From Alopecurus myosuroides (Eukaryota; Streptophyta; Magnoliopsida; Poales; Poaceae), in the NCBI GenBank assembly GCA_028641055.1, contig CM054059.1, positions 47,687,682-47,751,681 on the forward strand: DNA of 64,000 nt, in the 5' to 3' direction. Below, one piece after another: positions 22,225-33,429 of this stretch. The notes beneath the pieces are model-generated. The model saw nothing but the letters and a program-made list of their open reading frames with translations, made no database searches and was not told the DNA's origin. Both the position numbers and the translations under genes were made by a program. Position 1 is the stretch's first letter. The number at the start of each line of letters is the position of its first letter.

Positions 22225-23264
22225 ATGGCTCGAGAGTTTGATGCACTCGCTCTCAACGGCCACAACTACCCTATATGGGCCATGGACATCAAGATCTCCC
22301 TTGCCTCCCCTGGATTAGTGCATGCAATTTAGCCCCCGGTGAATCCACCCCCGGTTGGAGTGACAGACGAGCAAAAATATGCTGCCTTATACATCATAAG
22401 GCACCATATTCACCCAGATCTCAAGTCTGAGTACTTGGAGGAAGAATCCCCTAGTACCTTGTTTCAGGCTCTCAAGACGAGGTATGAACATCAGAAGACA
22501 GTTATTATGCCAGAAGCACTCCATGATTGGACACACCTTCGACTTCAGGACTTTAAGTCCGTCGGGGAGTACAATCACGAGGTTCATAAGATCAGTTCCA
22601 AACTGCGCTTTTGCGAGAAGGAAGCTACTGACGCGGAGAAGATAGATAAAACTTTGTCTACTATGCTCCCATCGGATAGGATCCTCCGGCAGCAGCACCG
22701 TGCTCGTAACTACCAAGGCTATTCCGATCTTTATCATATTTTACTTCAGGCTGAAAAGCATGATCAGCTACTTGCTAAGAATGACTCTCAGCGTCCGGTT
22801 GGTTCCCAACCTCTACCTGAAGTTTATATGAATGTCGCGAACGGCCGAAAGTTTGATGGTGGCTTCAACCGCAAGCATTCGAACTTCAATGGTAAGCGAA
22901 AGCGCAATCGGAACAGGAAGCCCAGAAACCCAGACCGTGGGAAAGAAACTGCAAAGCCCAAGTTTGACAAATCTAAGCTTTGCGACAAGTATGGATGCTA
23001 CACGCACCCCACTGAAAAGTGCAAGACCCCAAAGCATCTGGTCACTCTATACCAGAAATCCCAGGACGCAACACACTTCGAGGGAAAAGGTTTGAAGCTA
23101 ACTTCAACTTTCATCCAGATGGCAGCGATGGAGCTGGTTGTTCGCAAGATGTTCCCCCGGTACCTAGCAATGTCGTTGCTCTCCTTCCATCAGGGGACCC
23201 TACAGGAACGGAGGACGTGATGGTTGAGTACATCTCAACCGACGTGTTTGGAGACTTCGACTAG
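22225..23264 (+). pseudogene. Copia gag (UBN2-type) with one stop and one frameshift
   Basis: The capsid/nucleocapsid part of the element. It begins MAREFDALALNGHNYPIWAM at 22225, meets an in-frame TAG near 22330, and continues with the UBN2-type gag core (YAALYIIRHHIHPDLKSEYL ... ALHDWTHLRLQDF ... SKLRFCEKE). The nucleocapsid zinc knuckle near 22975-23020 reads CDKYGCYTHPTEKC: the spacing is CX2CX4HX4C but the second Cys is Tyr, so zinc binding is likely lost. Near 23095 the frame shifts, and the true C-terminus continues in the other frame to DVFGDFD and TAG at 23262-23264. Confidence 0.88.
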
Positions 23265-23451
23265 TCCCGCTACCTCCTTAGTGATACATATATTCATGTC
23301 CATTTGTGATGTTGTAATAGAACTTAAGTATTGTTGTCATTTATATTGTATCAACACTTTGATATAATAAGATTGTAATCTATGTATTTAAATAAAGGAT
23401 TCTTATTGAAAATTCTTCATTTTTATATATAGTTCTCTACGGGGACAATTC
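23265..23451 (+). other. AT-rich gag-pol spacer
   Basis: About 190 bases of AT-rich non-coding sequence separate the gag stop from the first pol ATG (about 23452). It ends TTTTTATATATAG before TTCTCTACGGGG, which looks like an intron acceptor. A discontinuous gag-pol arrangement is known in some copia elements; splicing here is inference. Confidence 0.4.
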
Positions 23452-26400
23452 GATGGAAGAGGAATTATGCCTTGTGGACAGTGCTACCACAAACTCCATA
23501 CTGAGGGAGTTAAAATATTTCCAAACTCTGAAAAAGATGAATGGTGATATTTTGACTATCGCTGGACGCGATACGGTAATCGTTGGCACTGGACGTGCCA
23601 TATTTACCCTCCCAGACGGTACATAAGTGACAATTGAGGATGCATTATTGTATCCCGATTCTTCACGTACCCTAATCAGTTTTCGAGAGATCCGCAAAAA
23701 TGGTTTCCACATTGAAACACATGATGACAACAAACAGGAGTATTTACTCTTCACAAAAGATCATAGATATGGCAAGCAAGTACTTGAAAAAAAATTCCTC
23801 TCTATCGTCCGAACTGTACTATACGTACATTAAGCCCGTAGAACGTGTTTCTTACAAGGTAATTTTCCAAAATGTTAACGCATTTCAAACCTGGCATGAT
23901 CGCCTAGGCCATCCTGGTATCGGGCTGATGAGGAAGATTACTAGCAATTCCATTGGTCACAATTTACTTGAGTCCAAATTTTCTCGGTCATTGGATTTTG
24001 TGTGCACATCATGTGCCACGGGAAAGCTTATATTGAGGCCTTCGCACCTCAAAATACAAGCTGAACCACTTCAATTTCTTGAACGCATTCAAGGAGACAT
24101 TTTTGGTTCCATCCAACCATTGTGTGAACCGTTTAGGTATTTCATTGTCCTTATTGACGCATCTACACGATAGTCACATGTGTGCCTCCTTTCCACACGG
24201 AACCATGCATTTGCCAAGATAATGAGGGAAGTAATTAAGTTACAGGCCCATTATCCAGAAAGTCGAATTAAATCAATTCGCATGGACAATGCTGCAGAAT
24301 TCTTCTCACGTGCTTTTGAATGACTATTGCATGGCTTTGGGGATTGAAGTTCAGCACTCTGTTCCATACGTCCACACCCAAAATGGTTTGGCTGAATCCT
24401 TAATTAAGAGGATCAAACTCATTGCAAGACCTATATTGATGAATTGCAACTTGCCAACCTCGTGTTGGGGTCATGCAGTTTTACACGCTGCTAACTTAAT
24501 ACAACTGCGACCTATTGCATATCACGGTACTTCCCCTATGCAATTGGTACGTGGAAATTCACCTAGCATTTCCCATCTGCGTAAGTTCGGATGTGCTACA
24601 TACATCCCGATCTCACCACCTCAGCGGACATCCATGGGTCCACACAGAAAATTGGGGATCTATGTGGGGTACAAATCGTCGTCGATCATTAAGTACCTGG
24701 AACCCCTTACTGAGGATCTATTCACAGCCCGTCACGCTGATTGTATATTTGACGAGGAACATTTTCCGGCATTAGGGGGAGATTTCAAGTACCAGAAAGA
24801 ATGCTTGGAAATTGATTGGAATGCTCCTGAAAATTCAGCCTTCGATCCACGTACCCAAGAAACCGAACTCCAAGTTCGGAAAATCATAAATTTGCAACAT
24901 CTTGCAAATAATCTGCCAGATTCATTTACTGATCTAAAAGGTGTTACAAAATCCTTGAATCCGGCCAAAAATGCGCCCAAAAGAGTGGAGGTACCAACTA
25001 AAACCACTCAACTACCCATTCCCAAAAACAGGGGGAGTAGTACGGCTTCTGACTCGGATCCTGCTTCTCGCAAACAACAAAGGAGGGTGAGGAGAAACTC
25101 CTCAAAGTCAGTAAATGCAAGTTAGCTCAACGTTGACAAACACCTTATGGTAGTATACACCCAGTGGAAGGGCAACCTCCACAACCCAGTTCCATCCTAC
25201 ACACACTAGCTGGAACATTGGAACACCTAGACTCACACGTATTGGGAAATCACGAAGAGTCATCAAGGGTGCAGGAGATATGCATCAACTATATATGATT
25301 GTCGACACTTATTTTTCTTTTACAATTGCAAATACCCTTCTTAATGATCATGATCCAAGGACTATCGTTGAGTGTGAAAAATGCTCCGACTGGCCTCAAC
25401 GGAGGGATGCAATACAAGCAGAACTAGCCTCGCTTAATAAAAGGAAGGTATTCACATAAGCAATAACAACACCTCCCGATGTTTTCCCGGTGGGATTCAA
25501 ATGGGTTTTCCTCCGGAAACGGAATGAGAACAACGAGGTGGTGAGATACAAAGCAAGGCTCGTAGCACAGGGTTTCACGCAGAGACCCAACATTGATTTC
25601 AATGAGACATATTCTCCAGTTATGAGTGGTATCACTTTCCGATATCTTATATCTTTGGCAGTGCAAAATCGTCTGTCTATGCAGTTGATGGACGTCGTGA
25701 CCGCATATCTTTACGGATCACTAGATTCGGACATTTACATGAAGGTTCATGATGGAATCTTTGTCCCGAATGCAAGCGCAAAACTCAACATGTACTGTGT
25801 AAAACTTAATAAGTCTTTATACGGCTTGAAACAGTCGGGGCGGATGTGGTACAACCGACTTAGTGAGTTCCTTCTTCAAAAGGGGTACTCCAACAATGAT
25901 GACTGTCCATGTGTCTTCATCAAGAAGTCCTCTTTAGGATTTTGCATCATTTTCGTGTACGTCGATGATCTCAACATCATTGGTAACGCACAAGATATTG
26001 ATGAAACACGCAATCATCTAAAGATGGAATTTGAGATGAGGATTTGGGTAAAACCAAATTTTTCTTGGGTCTTCAACTCGAGCACCTTCCCTCAGGAATA
26101 ATGGTACACCAAGATGCCTATATCCAGAAAATATTGGAGAAATTCAATATGGACAAATCTTATCCATCTAAAACTCCCATGGTGGTTCGATCTCTAGACG
26201 TTGAGAAAGATCCGTTCAGTCCGAGGGATGATGGAGAAGAGATGTTGGGACCCGAGGTTCCATATCTCAGTGCCATTGGAGCGCTTATGTATCTTGCAAA
26301 TTGTACGAGACCTGACCTCGCATTTGCAGTGAATCTACTTGCTAGACACAACGCAACTCCTACCAAACGCCATTGGGCTGGAGTCAACAATGTCTTTCGA

Positions 26401-26995
26401 TATCTCCAAGGCACAAAGGATCTTGGCCTATTTTTTCAATTCCATAGAAATCTAGATTCCGGTATGATTGGATACACTGATGCTGGCTATTTATCTGATC
26501 CCCATAATGCCATATCACAAACCGGCTTTGTGTTCCTACATGGTGGAACAGCCATATCATGGAAGTCTTCAAATAGACCCTGGTTGCAACATCCACCAAT
26601 CATTCTCAAATAATTGCATTATATGAGGCATCACGCGAATGGGTGTGGCTTCACAGAATGATAAACCACATACAACAGTATGTGAAATAGGTTCTATTGA
26701 ATCACCCACCATTATCTACGAAGATAATGCGGCTTGTGTTGCACAGATGCAAACAGGATACATAAAGTGCAATATCACCAAGCATACTGCCCCTAAGTTG
26801 TTTTATCCCCATGAACTCCTGAAGAGTGGGGAAATCAACATATTGCAAGTTAAATCATGTGATAACCTCGCTAATCTTTTCATGAAGCCTCTACCAACTT
26901 CAACATTCCATAAATACATTCATGGGATTGGTATGCGACGGCTTCGGGATTTGCAAGAGTCAGAGGGAGTATCTTCCCGAACTATTCATGTTTAA
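23452..26995 (+). pseudogene. Copia pol: protease, integrase, reverse transcriptase, RNase H (broken)
   Basis: Domain order is copia-type. Protease: LVDSATTNSILREL near 23471. GAG_pre-integrase: WHDRLGHPGIGLMRKI near 23892 and CTSCATGK near 24004. Integrase: catalytic positions in QGDIFG (about 24090), MDNAAEF (about 24281) and GLAESLIKR (about 24390). Reverse transcriptase: GFKWVFLRKRNENNEVVRYK at 25493, LMDVVTAYLYG near 25686 and the YVDD box at 25958-25969. RNase H: GMIGYTDAGYLSD near 26460 and IIYEDNAACVAQ near 26710. Breaks: TAA at 23625 and 23832, TAG near 24170, frame changes near 24270, 25125-25490, 26040 and 26600. The catalytic residues are mostly kept, but the frame is broken at least eight times. 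Confidence 0.92.
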
Positions 26996-27532
26996 AGCAT
27001 CATATTACACTCTTTTCCCTTTATGAGTTTACTTTTCAGCTTCTCATTAAGGTTTTTAATGAGGTAATATCAACATAAGTTTATATGTTATACTATCCGT
27101 TTTCCCCACCGGGGTTTTTAGGAAGGTATACATGACATATTTATTGACCTCTATATTCTACGGATTTACTTCGTATCGAGTTAACAGAGTCAATAATAAT
27201 TTCATGCTGTCTTTTTATCGTTATTTTCCCACTGGGTTTGAAGGGGTTTTAACAGCATATCCAACCATTATATGTAGCATCATTTTCTCCTTATTTTTCC
27301 CACTGGGTTTAAAGGAGTTTTAGCAACATATCATACACACCATACTCCTCATATTTTTCCCACAGGGTTTTTGGGGGAGATGATTTCAAAGATGATTCCA
27401 AAGATGATCGATTGCAAGGACGAGGAAGGATTAGGGGGAGTGTTAGGATTTAATTAAATAGATTAATTAAAGGGATAATACTCCCTCCTGTAAATGTCTA
27501 AGTCGGTTGTTTTCCCAACCGACGCGACTCTC
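26996..27532 (+). repeat. First copy of copia 3' tail, purine tract and truncated LTR
   Basis: After the RNase H end comes an untranslated tail with three CCCACTGGGTTT/CCCACAGGGTTT repeats (about 27228, 27298 and 27357), a purine tract AAGGATTAGGGGGAG (27426-27440), and then TGTTAGGATTTAATTAAATA at 27441, an LTR start that stops after about 92 bases near GCGACTCTCC. It was probably once a full 3' LTR. Confidence 0.8.
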
Positions 27533-28183
27533 CTCGCACAGATGCAATATCACCAAACATATTGTGTTGCACAGATGCAAACAGGATACATAAAGAGCAA
27601 TATCACCAAACATATTGCCCCTACGTTGTTTTATCCCCATGAACTCCAGAAGAGTGGGGAAATCAACGTCTTGCAAGTCAAATCATGTGGTAACCTCGCT
27701 GATCTTTTCACGAAGTCTCTACCAACTTCAACATTCCAGAAATACATTCATGGAATTGGTATGCGACGGCTTCGGGATTTGCAAGAGTCAGGGGGAGTAT
27801 CTTCATGAACTATTCATGTTCAAAGCATCATATTACACTTTTTTCCTTTATGAGTTTACTTTTTAGGTTCTCATTAAGGTTTTTAATGATGTAATATCAA
27901 CATGAGATCATATGTCATACTTTCTGTTTTCCCCACCGGGGTTTTTAGGAAGGTATACACGACATATTTATTGCCCTATATATTCTATGAATAAACTTCA
28001 TATCGAACCAATAGAGGCAATAATCATTGTATGAAGGATCAATTTTCTCCTTATTTTCCCACTGGGTTTGAAGGAATTTTACCAACATATTCTACATTAC
28101 TCCTCTCATTTTTCCCACAGGGTTTTTGGAGGAGATTGTTCCGAGGATGGTCGATCGCAAGCACAAGGAAGGATTAGGGGGAG
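27533..28183 (+). repeat. Second copy of copia RNase H end and 3' tail
   Basis: From about 27562 the text ATTGTGTTGCACAGATGCAA repeats the stretch starting near 26735, again giving the end of RNase H (to the stop near 27806), the GGGTTTTTAGGAAGG motif, CCCACTGGGTTT repeats and the purine tract GGATTAGGGGGAG before the 3' LTR. The two copies are clearly diverged, so this is not a fresh duplication. A short stretch at 27535-27561 (CACAGATGCAATATCACC) is a further partial repeat at the junction. Confidence 0.8.
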
Positions 28184-28409
28184 TGTTAGGATTTAATTGA
28201 GTAGCTTAATTAAAAGGATAATCCTCTCTGTGTAATATCTTGTGCGGTTGTTTTGGCAACCGTCGCGACGCTCCCACACGTCCCTTCAAATGGACGCATC
28301 TCTTTGTTCGCGTCCGTTGCCTTGTATATATACTGTGATCATCAGTGGAATAAAGGGTTCGATTGATTGATTGTTCTCTCGCTCGGTTCTCTCTCGATTT
28401 CTCTCAACA
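28184..28409 (+). repeat. Copia 3' LTR (226 bp)
   Basis: TGTTAGGATTTAATTGAGTA ... CTCTCAACA, preceded by GGATTAGGGGGAG and followed by the target copy AATTC. It differs from the 5' LTR at about 15 positions and has an extra GATT near 28371. Confidence 0.93.
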
Positions 28410-28512
28410 AATTCATACCGGTAAAGGGCATGCAAAATAGACGTGGGTGCAAACACTTGCATATAATATATAGATGTCAATAATATTAAATACTCTTCAA
28501 AATTGTAAGCTA

Positions 28513-29850
28513 TATTTTTTTTACAGCTCAAGCCAGACGGCATTTATTCAGACGGCTAGAGCTTCTTTGATTGCAAAGATAGCCAGAGATTACATCAATA
28601 TTCATTACAGAATTCGAAGACAAGGCTTCTATGGGCATACGGTGAGCTACTTTATTTGCATTGCGGCTAACTGAAAGAAGCTTAAATCAAGCTTAAATCC
28701 ATGAAACTTATTACCTAGAGACCTCATCTCGCCGAAGACATGCATATGTCCTGTTCCCTCCCCCGTCGTGGAATCACAAAGCTTCTTTATGTTTGCGCAG
28801 TCCGCTTCCACTGCTAGATTCTCGACACCTTTCTCTGCAGCTATTTGCATCGCATCCCAGCATGCTAGGAGTTCCATGGTCTCCTGATCTGTTATACCAA
28901 CATAGCATTCACCCCGAGCTAGAATAAACTCTCCCTCGTGGTTACGAGCAACCAAGCCGACGATTCCCCTTCGACCATCCTCGTTGATGGCTGCATCTGT
29001 GTTAATCTTCATCTAGCCCACATCAGGAGGTTCCCATTTTACCTCCCCTTGCGTGACGGGAGGTTTGGTCGCCAACGACATCTATAGTGACCTGACAATC
29101 TCATCTATGATTTGCATTGATCACTGCGGCTGAAATTTTTCCTCGCCGTGGGTAAATTTATTTCGACTATGCCAAATTGCCCACATTACGGTTATCAGCA
29201 GCTCAGCATCTTTCCTTGACACTACCTCAGGTACCAACAAATCCTCTGTCCACGTGTAGGGGTGCAGTTTGGGGAGCTTAATAGAAAATGACATCTCCGC
29301 CTCTTTTCAAAACCATTTGGCATGGTCACAGGTCATCAGGTTGTGGTATAGGTCCTCCTGCGCATTGCCACACATCCGCATACGGAGTGCTCCCTCACAT
29401 GTCGCCGCTCTAACTCTATATAGCAAGGTAGTAAGTTCTTTAGAGCGCGCCACCAGAACATTCGTATCTTTGGCAAAACATTCAATTTCCAAAGTTGTTT
29501 CCATTTGTTTTCTCCATACGACGAGCTGGCACCCAATTGTGTGCCCCTGAAATTTCTTCCAACCAGCTCCGGATAGGCCGACCCGACAGTATAGAGGCCA
29601 GCTTTCTCCCATGCCCAAGCCCAAGTGTCATCACTCTCCCGCCTTGGCCTAGGCATACTAAAAATCATCGCTGCATCTGTTGGTAGGAAAACCCTGTGGA
29701 TCAACTCTTTTTTCCATCTCCCTGTCTCTGGATTAATCAGATCAGCTACGAGTTGCACGGGCTCATCTGAAAGTCTCCCCGTCGTCTTCATCGAATAGTA
29801 AGTTACCTGGCTCGTGTAACTCCGTTTCAATATTTTCTCGTGCATGTACA
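28513..29850 (-). pseudogene. LINE 3' fragment: zf-RVT domain and RNase H
   Basis: A 5'-truncated non-LTR retrotransposon on the - strand, with its poly(A) shown as a run of T at 28513-28521. The upstream part (29336-29845) is the zinc-binding region that follows plant LINE reverse transcriptase, with LWKLNVLPKIRMFWWRALKN and LERRHVREHSVCGC. The downstream part (28647-29015) is an RNase H of the RVT_3 type: INTDAAINEDGRRGIVGLVA, TMELLACWDAM and AVEADCANI keep the D, E, D residues. A TAG at 29013-29015 interrupts it just before MKINTDAA and the two parts are not in one frame. The presence of RNase H separates this LINE from the larger one at 49169-57551. Confidence 0.85.
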
Positions 29851-30034
29851 GTCATACAATTGTTTTAAAGTCAAATTACATTAATTCAAGCGACACTTAA
29901 AATGTTTATATAGTCATATAATATTGAGGGGGGAGGGATCAACACGTGACGCACATTCAAAAAAATACACGTGAACTAACATCGATAATACATACACCAA
30001 TATGAGAAATACACACACTAATATGAAAAAAGTA
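29851..30034. other. Unassigned AT-rich sequence
   Basis: No supported feature; repeated ACACACTAATATGA/ACACCAATATGA words near 29995-30025 form a short imperfect tandem repeat next to the Stowaway. Confidence 0.35.
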
Positions 30035-30157
30035 CTCCCTCCGTCTGAAATTAATTGTCACAAAAGTAGACAATAGTGGATGTATCTAGACATAATTTAA
30101 TATTGGATACATCAACTTTTATCAATATTTGTGATAATTAATTTGAGATGGAGGGAG
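30035..30157. mobile_element. Stowaway MITE, 123 bp
   Basis: Left end CTCCCTCCGTCTGAAATTAA, right end TTAATTTGAGATGGAGGGAG, flanked by TA on both sides (30033-30034, 30158-30159). The interior GGATGTATCTAGACATAATT is shared with the MITE at 31834, so the two belong to one subfamily. Confidence 0.9.
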
Positions 30158-30445
30158 TATGTAGACATTAAGCGCACGAGGTATAAGTAAGAAGAGAAAT
30201 ACACATAAACACCGACTCCAACGTCCAACGGGAGAAAACAAAAATCCAGAACACCGTCGCAGCAGTAAGAAAGGCCGACGCAGCACCAGTCGCGTCCTAG
30301 CCTTGTATTGTTCGGCCCATGAGATACAACGGGCCGGACTAGGATGAACCTGATAGCTGGCCCCTGCTTATGCGAAAAGCAAATAAAAGCTGGCCCCTGC
30401 CTTCGTCAGCCTCTGCACGGAAGCACGACCCCTCACGCTTCCCGC

Positions 30446-30986
30446 TAGGGCTGGAATTAAAACTTGAAACTCACGAGTTAAACGAGTAGCTCGCAACTCG
30501 ACTCGGCTCGGCTCGAACTCGTTGTCCAACGAGCCGAGTTGAGTTTTCTTTTTCGACAGTAAACGAGTTCAAGCTAAACGAGCCGAGTTTACGAGTACTC
30601 GTTTAGCTCGTTTAACTCGGTAAAAAGAGTTTCTAATGATATTCTTATCTATGTGAACATTTTTTTTACTGATTATTGTAGTTTCTTTACTACAAATTAT
30701 TTGATGGTGACATGTTTTTATCAATTATTGTGATGATTTTATTATACATGCCCCAAATAATGAAAAATAATTATATATACAATATATAATATTGACTTTT
30801 TATAGTTTTACAAAATAAAAAAGTTAAACGAGTAGCTCGCGAGCTACTCGCGAGTTCACCGAGCCGAGCCGAGTTTTGATTTTGGACTCGTTTGTTGAAC
30901 GAGTCGAGCCGAGCTCGACTCGTCAGTCGATCGAGCTTAAGCGAGTCGAGCCGAGCTGACTCGGCTCGGCTCGAATTCCAACCCTA
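30446..30986. mobile_element. hAT-type foldback MITE, 541 bp
   Basis: Ends are TAGGGCTGGAATT (30446-30458) and AATTCCAACCCTA (30974-30986), one mismatch in 13. Outside lie CTTCCCGC at 30438-30445 and CTTCCCGC at 30987-30994, a perfect 8-bp duplication. The arms are packed with CGAGCCGAG, CTCGGCTCG and TAAACGAG words in both orientations, including the self-complementary GAGTAGCTCGCGAGCTACTC near 30830, around an AT-rich middle. There is no coding capacity. It sits about 95 bases upstream of the ankyrin exon, in what was that gene's leader or promoter. Confidence 0.9.
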
Positions 30987-31081
30987 CTTCCCGCCTTTTT
31001 CCCATTCCCCATCCCACTCCGCCTCGTCCTCCTCGCCAAACCCTAGCCTTCTAGAAGCTTCCATCCCATCCGGAACCCAGG

Positions 31082-31466
31082 ATGCGGCCGATCCGCGTCT
31101 CCACGGTCACATCCCGGCAGCGGGCGAGGATCGGGAACCGCACGCTCTCAAACGACGAATGGGCGGTCGTGCTGACGCTCAACGACGCGACCGACGGCAA
31201 CATCCCCGCCGTGAGGAGTAAGCCCCCCGCTGCCGCCGCCGCGGATCGGGTTCCAGTACTCGTGGATCTGACGAGTCTATCCATGCAGAGCTCGTGAGGA
31301 AGCTGAGGAAGTCGGGGAAAGGCGTGCTAGAGACGCTGGCGGCCATCAACCACTTGCAGGGCTCTGGGCCGCTCCACATGGCGGCGTGGGACGGCAGGCT
31401 GGAGATGTGCAGGTTCCTCGTCGAGGAACTCCGCCTCAACGTCAACGCGCCTGGAGACGATGGTAA
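31082..31466 (+). pseudogene. Ankyrin-repeat gene, first-exon remnant
   Basis: A GC-rich island after CAAACCCTAGCC begins with ATG at 31082. The first frame contains LTLNDATDGNIPAVR, the usual opening helix style of grass ankyrin/TPR proteins. A second frame, from about 31282, reads LVRKLRKSGKGVLETLAAIN and then GSGPLHMAAWDGRLEMCRFL, a clear ankyrin repeat (GxxPLHxAAxxGxxEMCRFLVEE). The two halves are out of frame and the second has a TAA at 31219-31221 upstream; I tried a GTGAGG...CAG intron across the gap and it does not restore the frame. The second half ends GACGATG before GTAATCTG, a good splice donor. Later ankyrin exons are not found downstream, so this is a relic or a fragment. Confidence 0.65.
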
Positions 31467-31833
31467 TCTGTTCCTTATTTACCAGTAGCACCGTGTTTTG
31501 ACTTTAAAAACTGCTGGACTGATTCAGAGATGCAGAGTGGCATCTCCATGGAGTGTGATGTTTTATTTATTTTGTTTGACAGAACAGTTGCTGATTGCTT
31601 GCTGCGGTGACTCAGTCTGTGTATGTTTTGGAGTAGCATTGGTAGTTAGTTTTTATAAGCCTTGAAATTCTGCAAATGCCAATGCTGCTCAAGGGCGCAT
31701 TTGGTTCTGAAGAGGCTGGAGGCCATCACCTGATCACCAGTTCACCATCTATTAATTAAATTTTAAACACAAACCAACTTACCGATATTGCAGGGTGTGG
31801 CTTAGTGGGGTCTATGATAAGCGCAATTTATTA
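31467..31833 (+). other. Possible intron of the ankyrin relic
   Basis: Gene-free sequence after the donor at about 31466. A pyrimidine-poor acceptor-like CGATATTGCAG lies near 31784-31795, but the sequence after it does not read as ankyrin repeat. Confidence 0.3.
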
Positions 31834-31943
31834 CTCCCTCCGTCCGGAATTAAATGTCATAAAGTTTGACAAAAGTGGATGTATCTAGACATAATTTAGT
31901 GTTAGATACATCCACTTTTGTCAAACTTTGTGACATTTTGGGC
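31834..31943. mobile_element. Stowaway MITE, right end degraded
   Basis: Left end CTCCCTCCGTCCGGAATTAA after TA (31832-31833). The interior is a long hairpin in which AAAGTTTGACAAAAGTGGA pairs with TCCACTTTTGTCAAACTTT. The right end decays into TGGGCTTGATGGG without a clean GGAGGGAG, so the exact end is uncertain. Confidence 0.8.
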
Positions 31944-33365
31944 TTGATGGGTGGGATGCCTCTAAATCTCTTGTGATTTTACAGCTTTTGCAGTAAACCA
32001 GGGAGGCCCTAGGGTTCCCAAGTGTTGCCTCAAAGATGGATGCGGCTAGTATTGAAGAACTATAGGTTAAAATTCAAACCTTGATAAATAGCTTTTCAAA
32101 ATGCTTACTCGGGATGGGGTTTGGCAATCTCTTCTGAGAAGAAGTATATAAGCTCAACACATTTGAAACCTAAGGACTTACACTTCTCGGGTTGTCTAAT
32201 GGTGACAAAGAAACATTTCTTCCATTTTGGATCATTTAGTATACAAAATGGCATAGAAATCGGTCGGAGGATAAGGGGCAGAAAATACAACTCCTCGGGA
32301 ACAATACCCAGCTCTATAACGTTGTTTATCACAAAAGAGGTATACTATCAATGTTTTTGAAGACATCAACATTAAATGTGATGTTAATGCGAGATTTAGT
32401 TGGCCCTGGGTTTGCGCCATGGAACATTCGTCTTGGATAGTTCATAAGGGTCCAATTTTCGCAAGGGATCCGCCAAATTTCATTGGAATCTATATGAGAA
32501 TCGCGGACTCAATGTACATAGCAGTGGTTCATTCAAAGTATGAGCCAGTAATAATAATATAATCTAAAAAATGAAGGACCCACTTAAAAGAAAATTCATG
32601 TGGTATTAAAGGTGTAATCCTTACCAAGTGTAAGCTTGCTAAGCGGAATTGTCATGAGAGGTTACAGTGCGGGGTACCATGATGAGACAATTAAGATTTG
32701 TTTTTCCGGCTGTTTCTAACTTGTACTCACCACATAGCATTGCAAAAAAATGTTTGCCCACTGGATCATTATAACAAATCACAAATATGAAATTCTCACT
32801 AGGGACGGAGCGATTGACGTAACATAACCGTTTTCACTATGTAGAAATGATTGGCAAAAAAAATTCTACCTTGCAAGTCATTTACCGATGTATATATCTC
32901 CTATGTGTGTGGTCGTCACTATAACATTTGGAGGACAAAGATATGTTTACGAAGTTGTGTATATGGTTAGAGAAGGGTCGCCTTATGCGTTTTACAAGTT
33001 CTACATATATTTACATTTACTGGTATTGTGACTTTTTTTTTTGTTTCCTTTTTTATATGAGTCCATATGCATTCTCTTTTGAATTTAGGAACATGATGCT
33101 ATTTTTTTAACCTTAATTTGATGTCAATTTACAGGTTCAATAAAGCGCCATTTAGCGGTGGGGATTACTCCCCCCCGTAGTTCTCGAAAAAAATAAAGCG
33201 CCATTTATCCAGGAAAAATGTCATGTCAAATGAACCCATAAACACAACGCCATAAACATAGTTATTCCAAATTAATCCAAATATTTTTCCTCTAAAAGAA
33301 AATTCTATCCAAATCTTTCAAGTTTAATGCACCCATTGCCAATATGTTTGGCCAATGGCTAAATG
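31944..33365. other. Unassigned intergenic sequence
   Basis: No gene supported. A minus-strand frame (32105-32332, with ILNDPKWKKCFFVTIRQPEK) has a vague likeness to the N-terminal 'putative gypsy-type transposon' domain found in plant elements, but flanking text in the same direction is full of stops. Two poly-T tracts (33031-33040, 33101-33108) are simple repeats. Confidence 0.35.
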
Positions 33366-33425
33366 GAGTGGATAGAAGGTTTTAAAGACTTATTAGAGTG
33401 GATAGAAGGTTTAAAAGACTTATTA
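33366..33425. repeat. 30-bp tandem duplication
   Basis: Two adjacent 30-bp copies (33366-33395 and 33396-33425) starting GAGTGGATAGAAGG differ by a single T/A change. They lie just before a LINE tail. Confidence 0.8.
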
Positions 33426-33429
33426 GTTT

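Larger units (their letters stand above)
17026..28409 (+). mobile_element. Complete copia retrotransposon (Ale/Hopscotch-like), with nested hAT and duplicated 3' end
   Basis: LTRs at 17026-17247 and 28184-28409 both read TGTTAGGATTTAATT...CTCTCAACA, and the five bases outside them are AATTC at 17021-17025 and AATTC at 28410-28414, a perfect target duplication. Order inside: primer-binding-like sequence, leader split by a hAT element (17954-21406), gag (22225-23264), protease-integrase-RT-RNase H (about 23452-26995), the 3' tail with a truncated LTR (27441-27532), a second copy of the 3' tail, and the 3' LTR. The integrase-before-RT order and the very short LTRs fit the Ale lineage of copia. 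By eye the two terminal LTRs differ at about 15 of 222 positions plus one 4-base indel. Confidence 0.95.

Noticed and set aside
32105..32332. Minus-strand frame as a gypsy-type transposon domain
   Set aside because: Similarity is vague and surrounding sequence in the same direction is full of stops.
33366..33425. 30-bp direct repeat as LINE target duplication
   Set aside because: The two copies are adjacent with nothing between them, so it is a tandem duplication.
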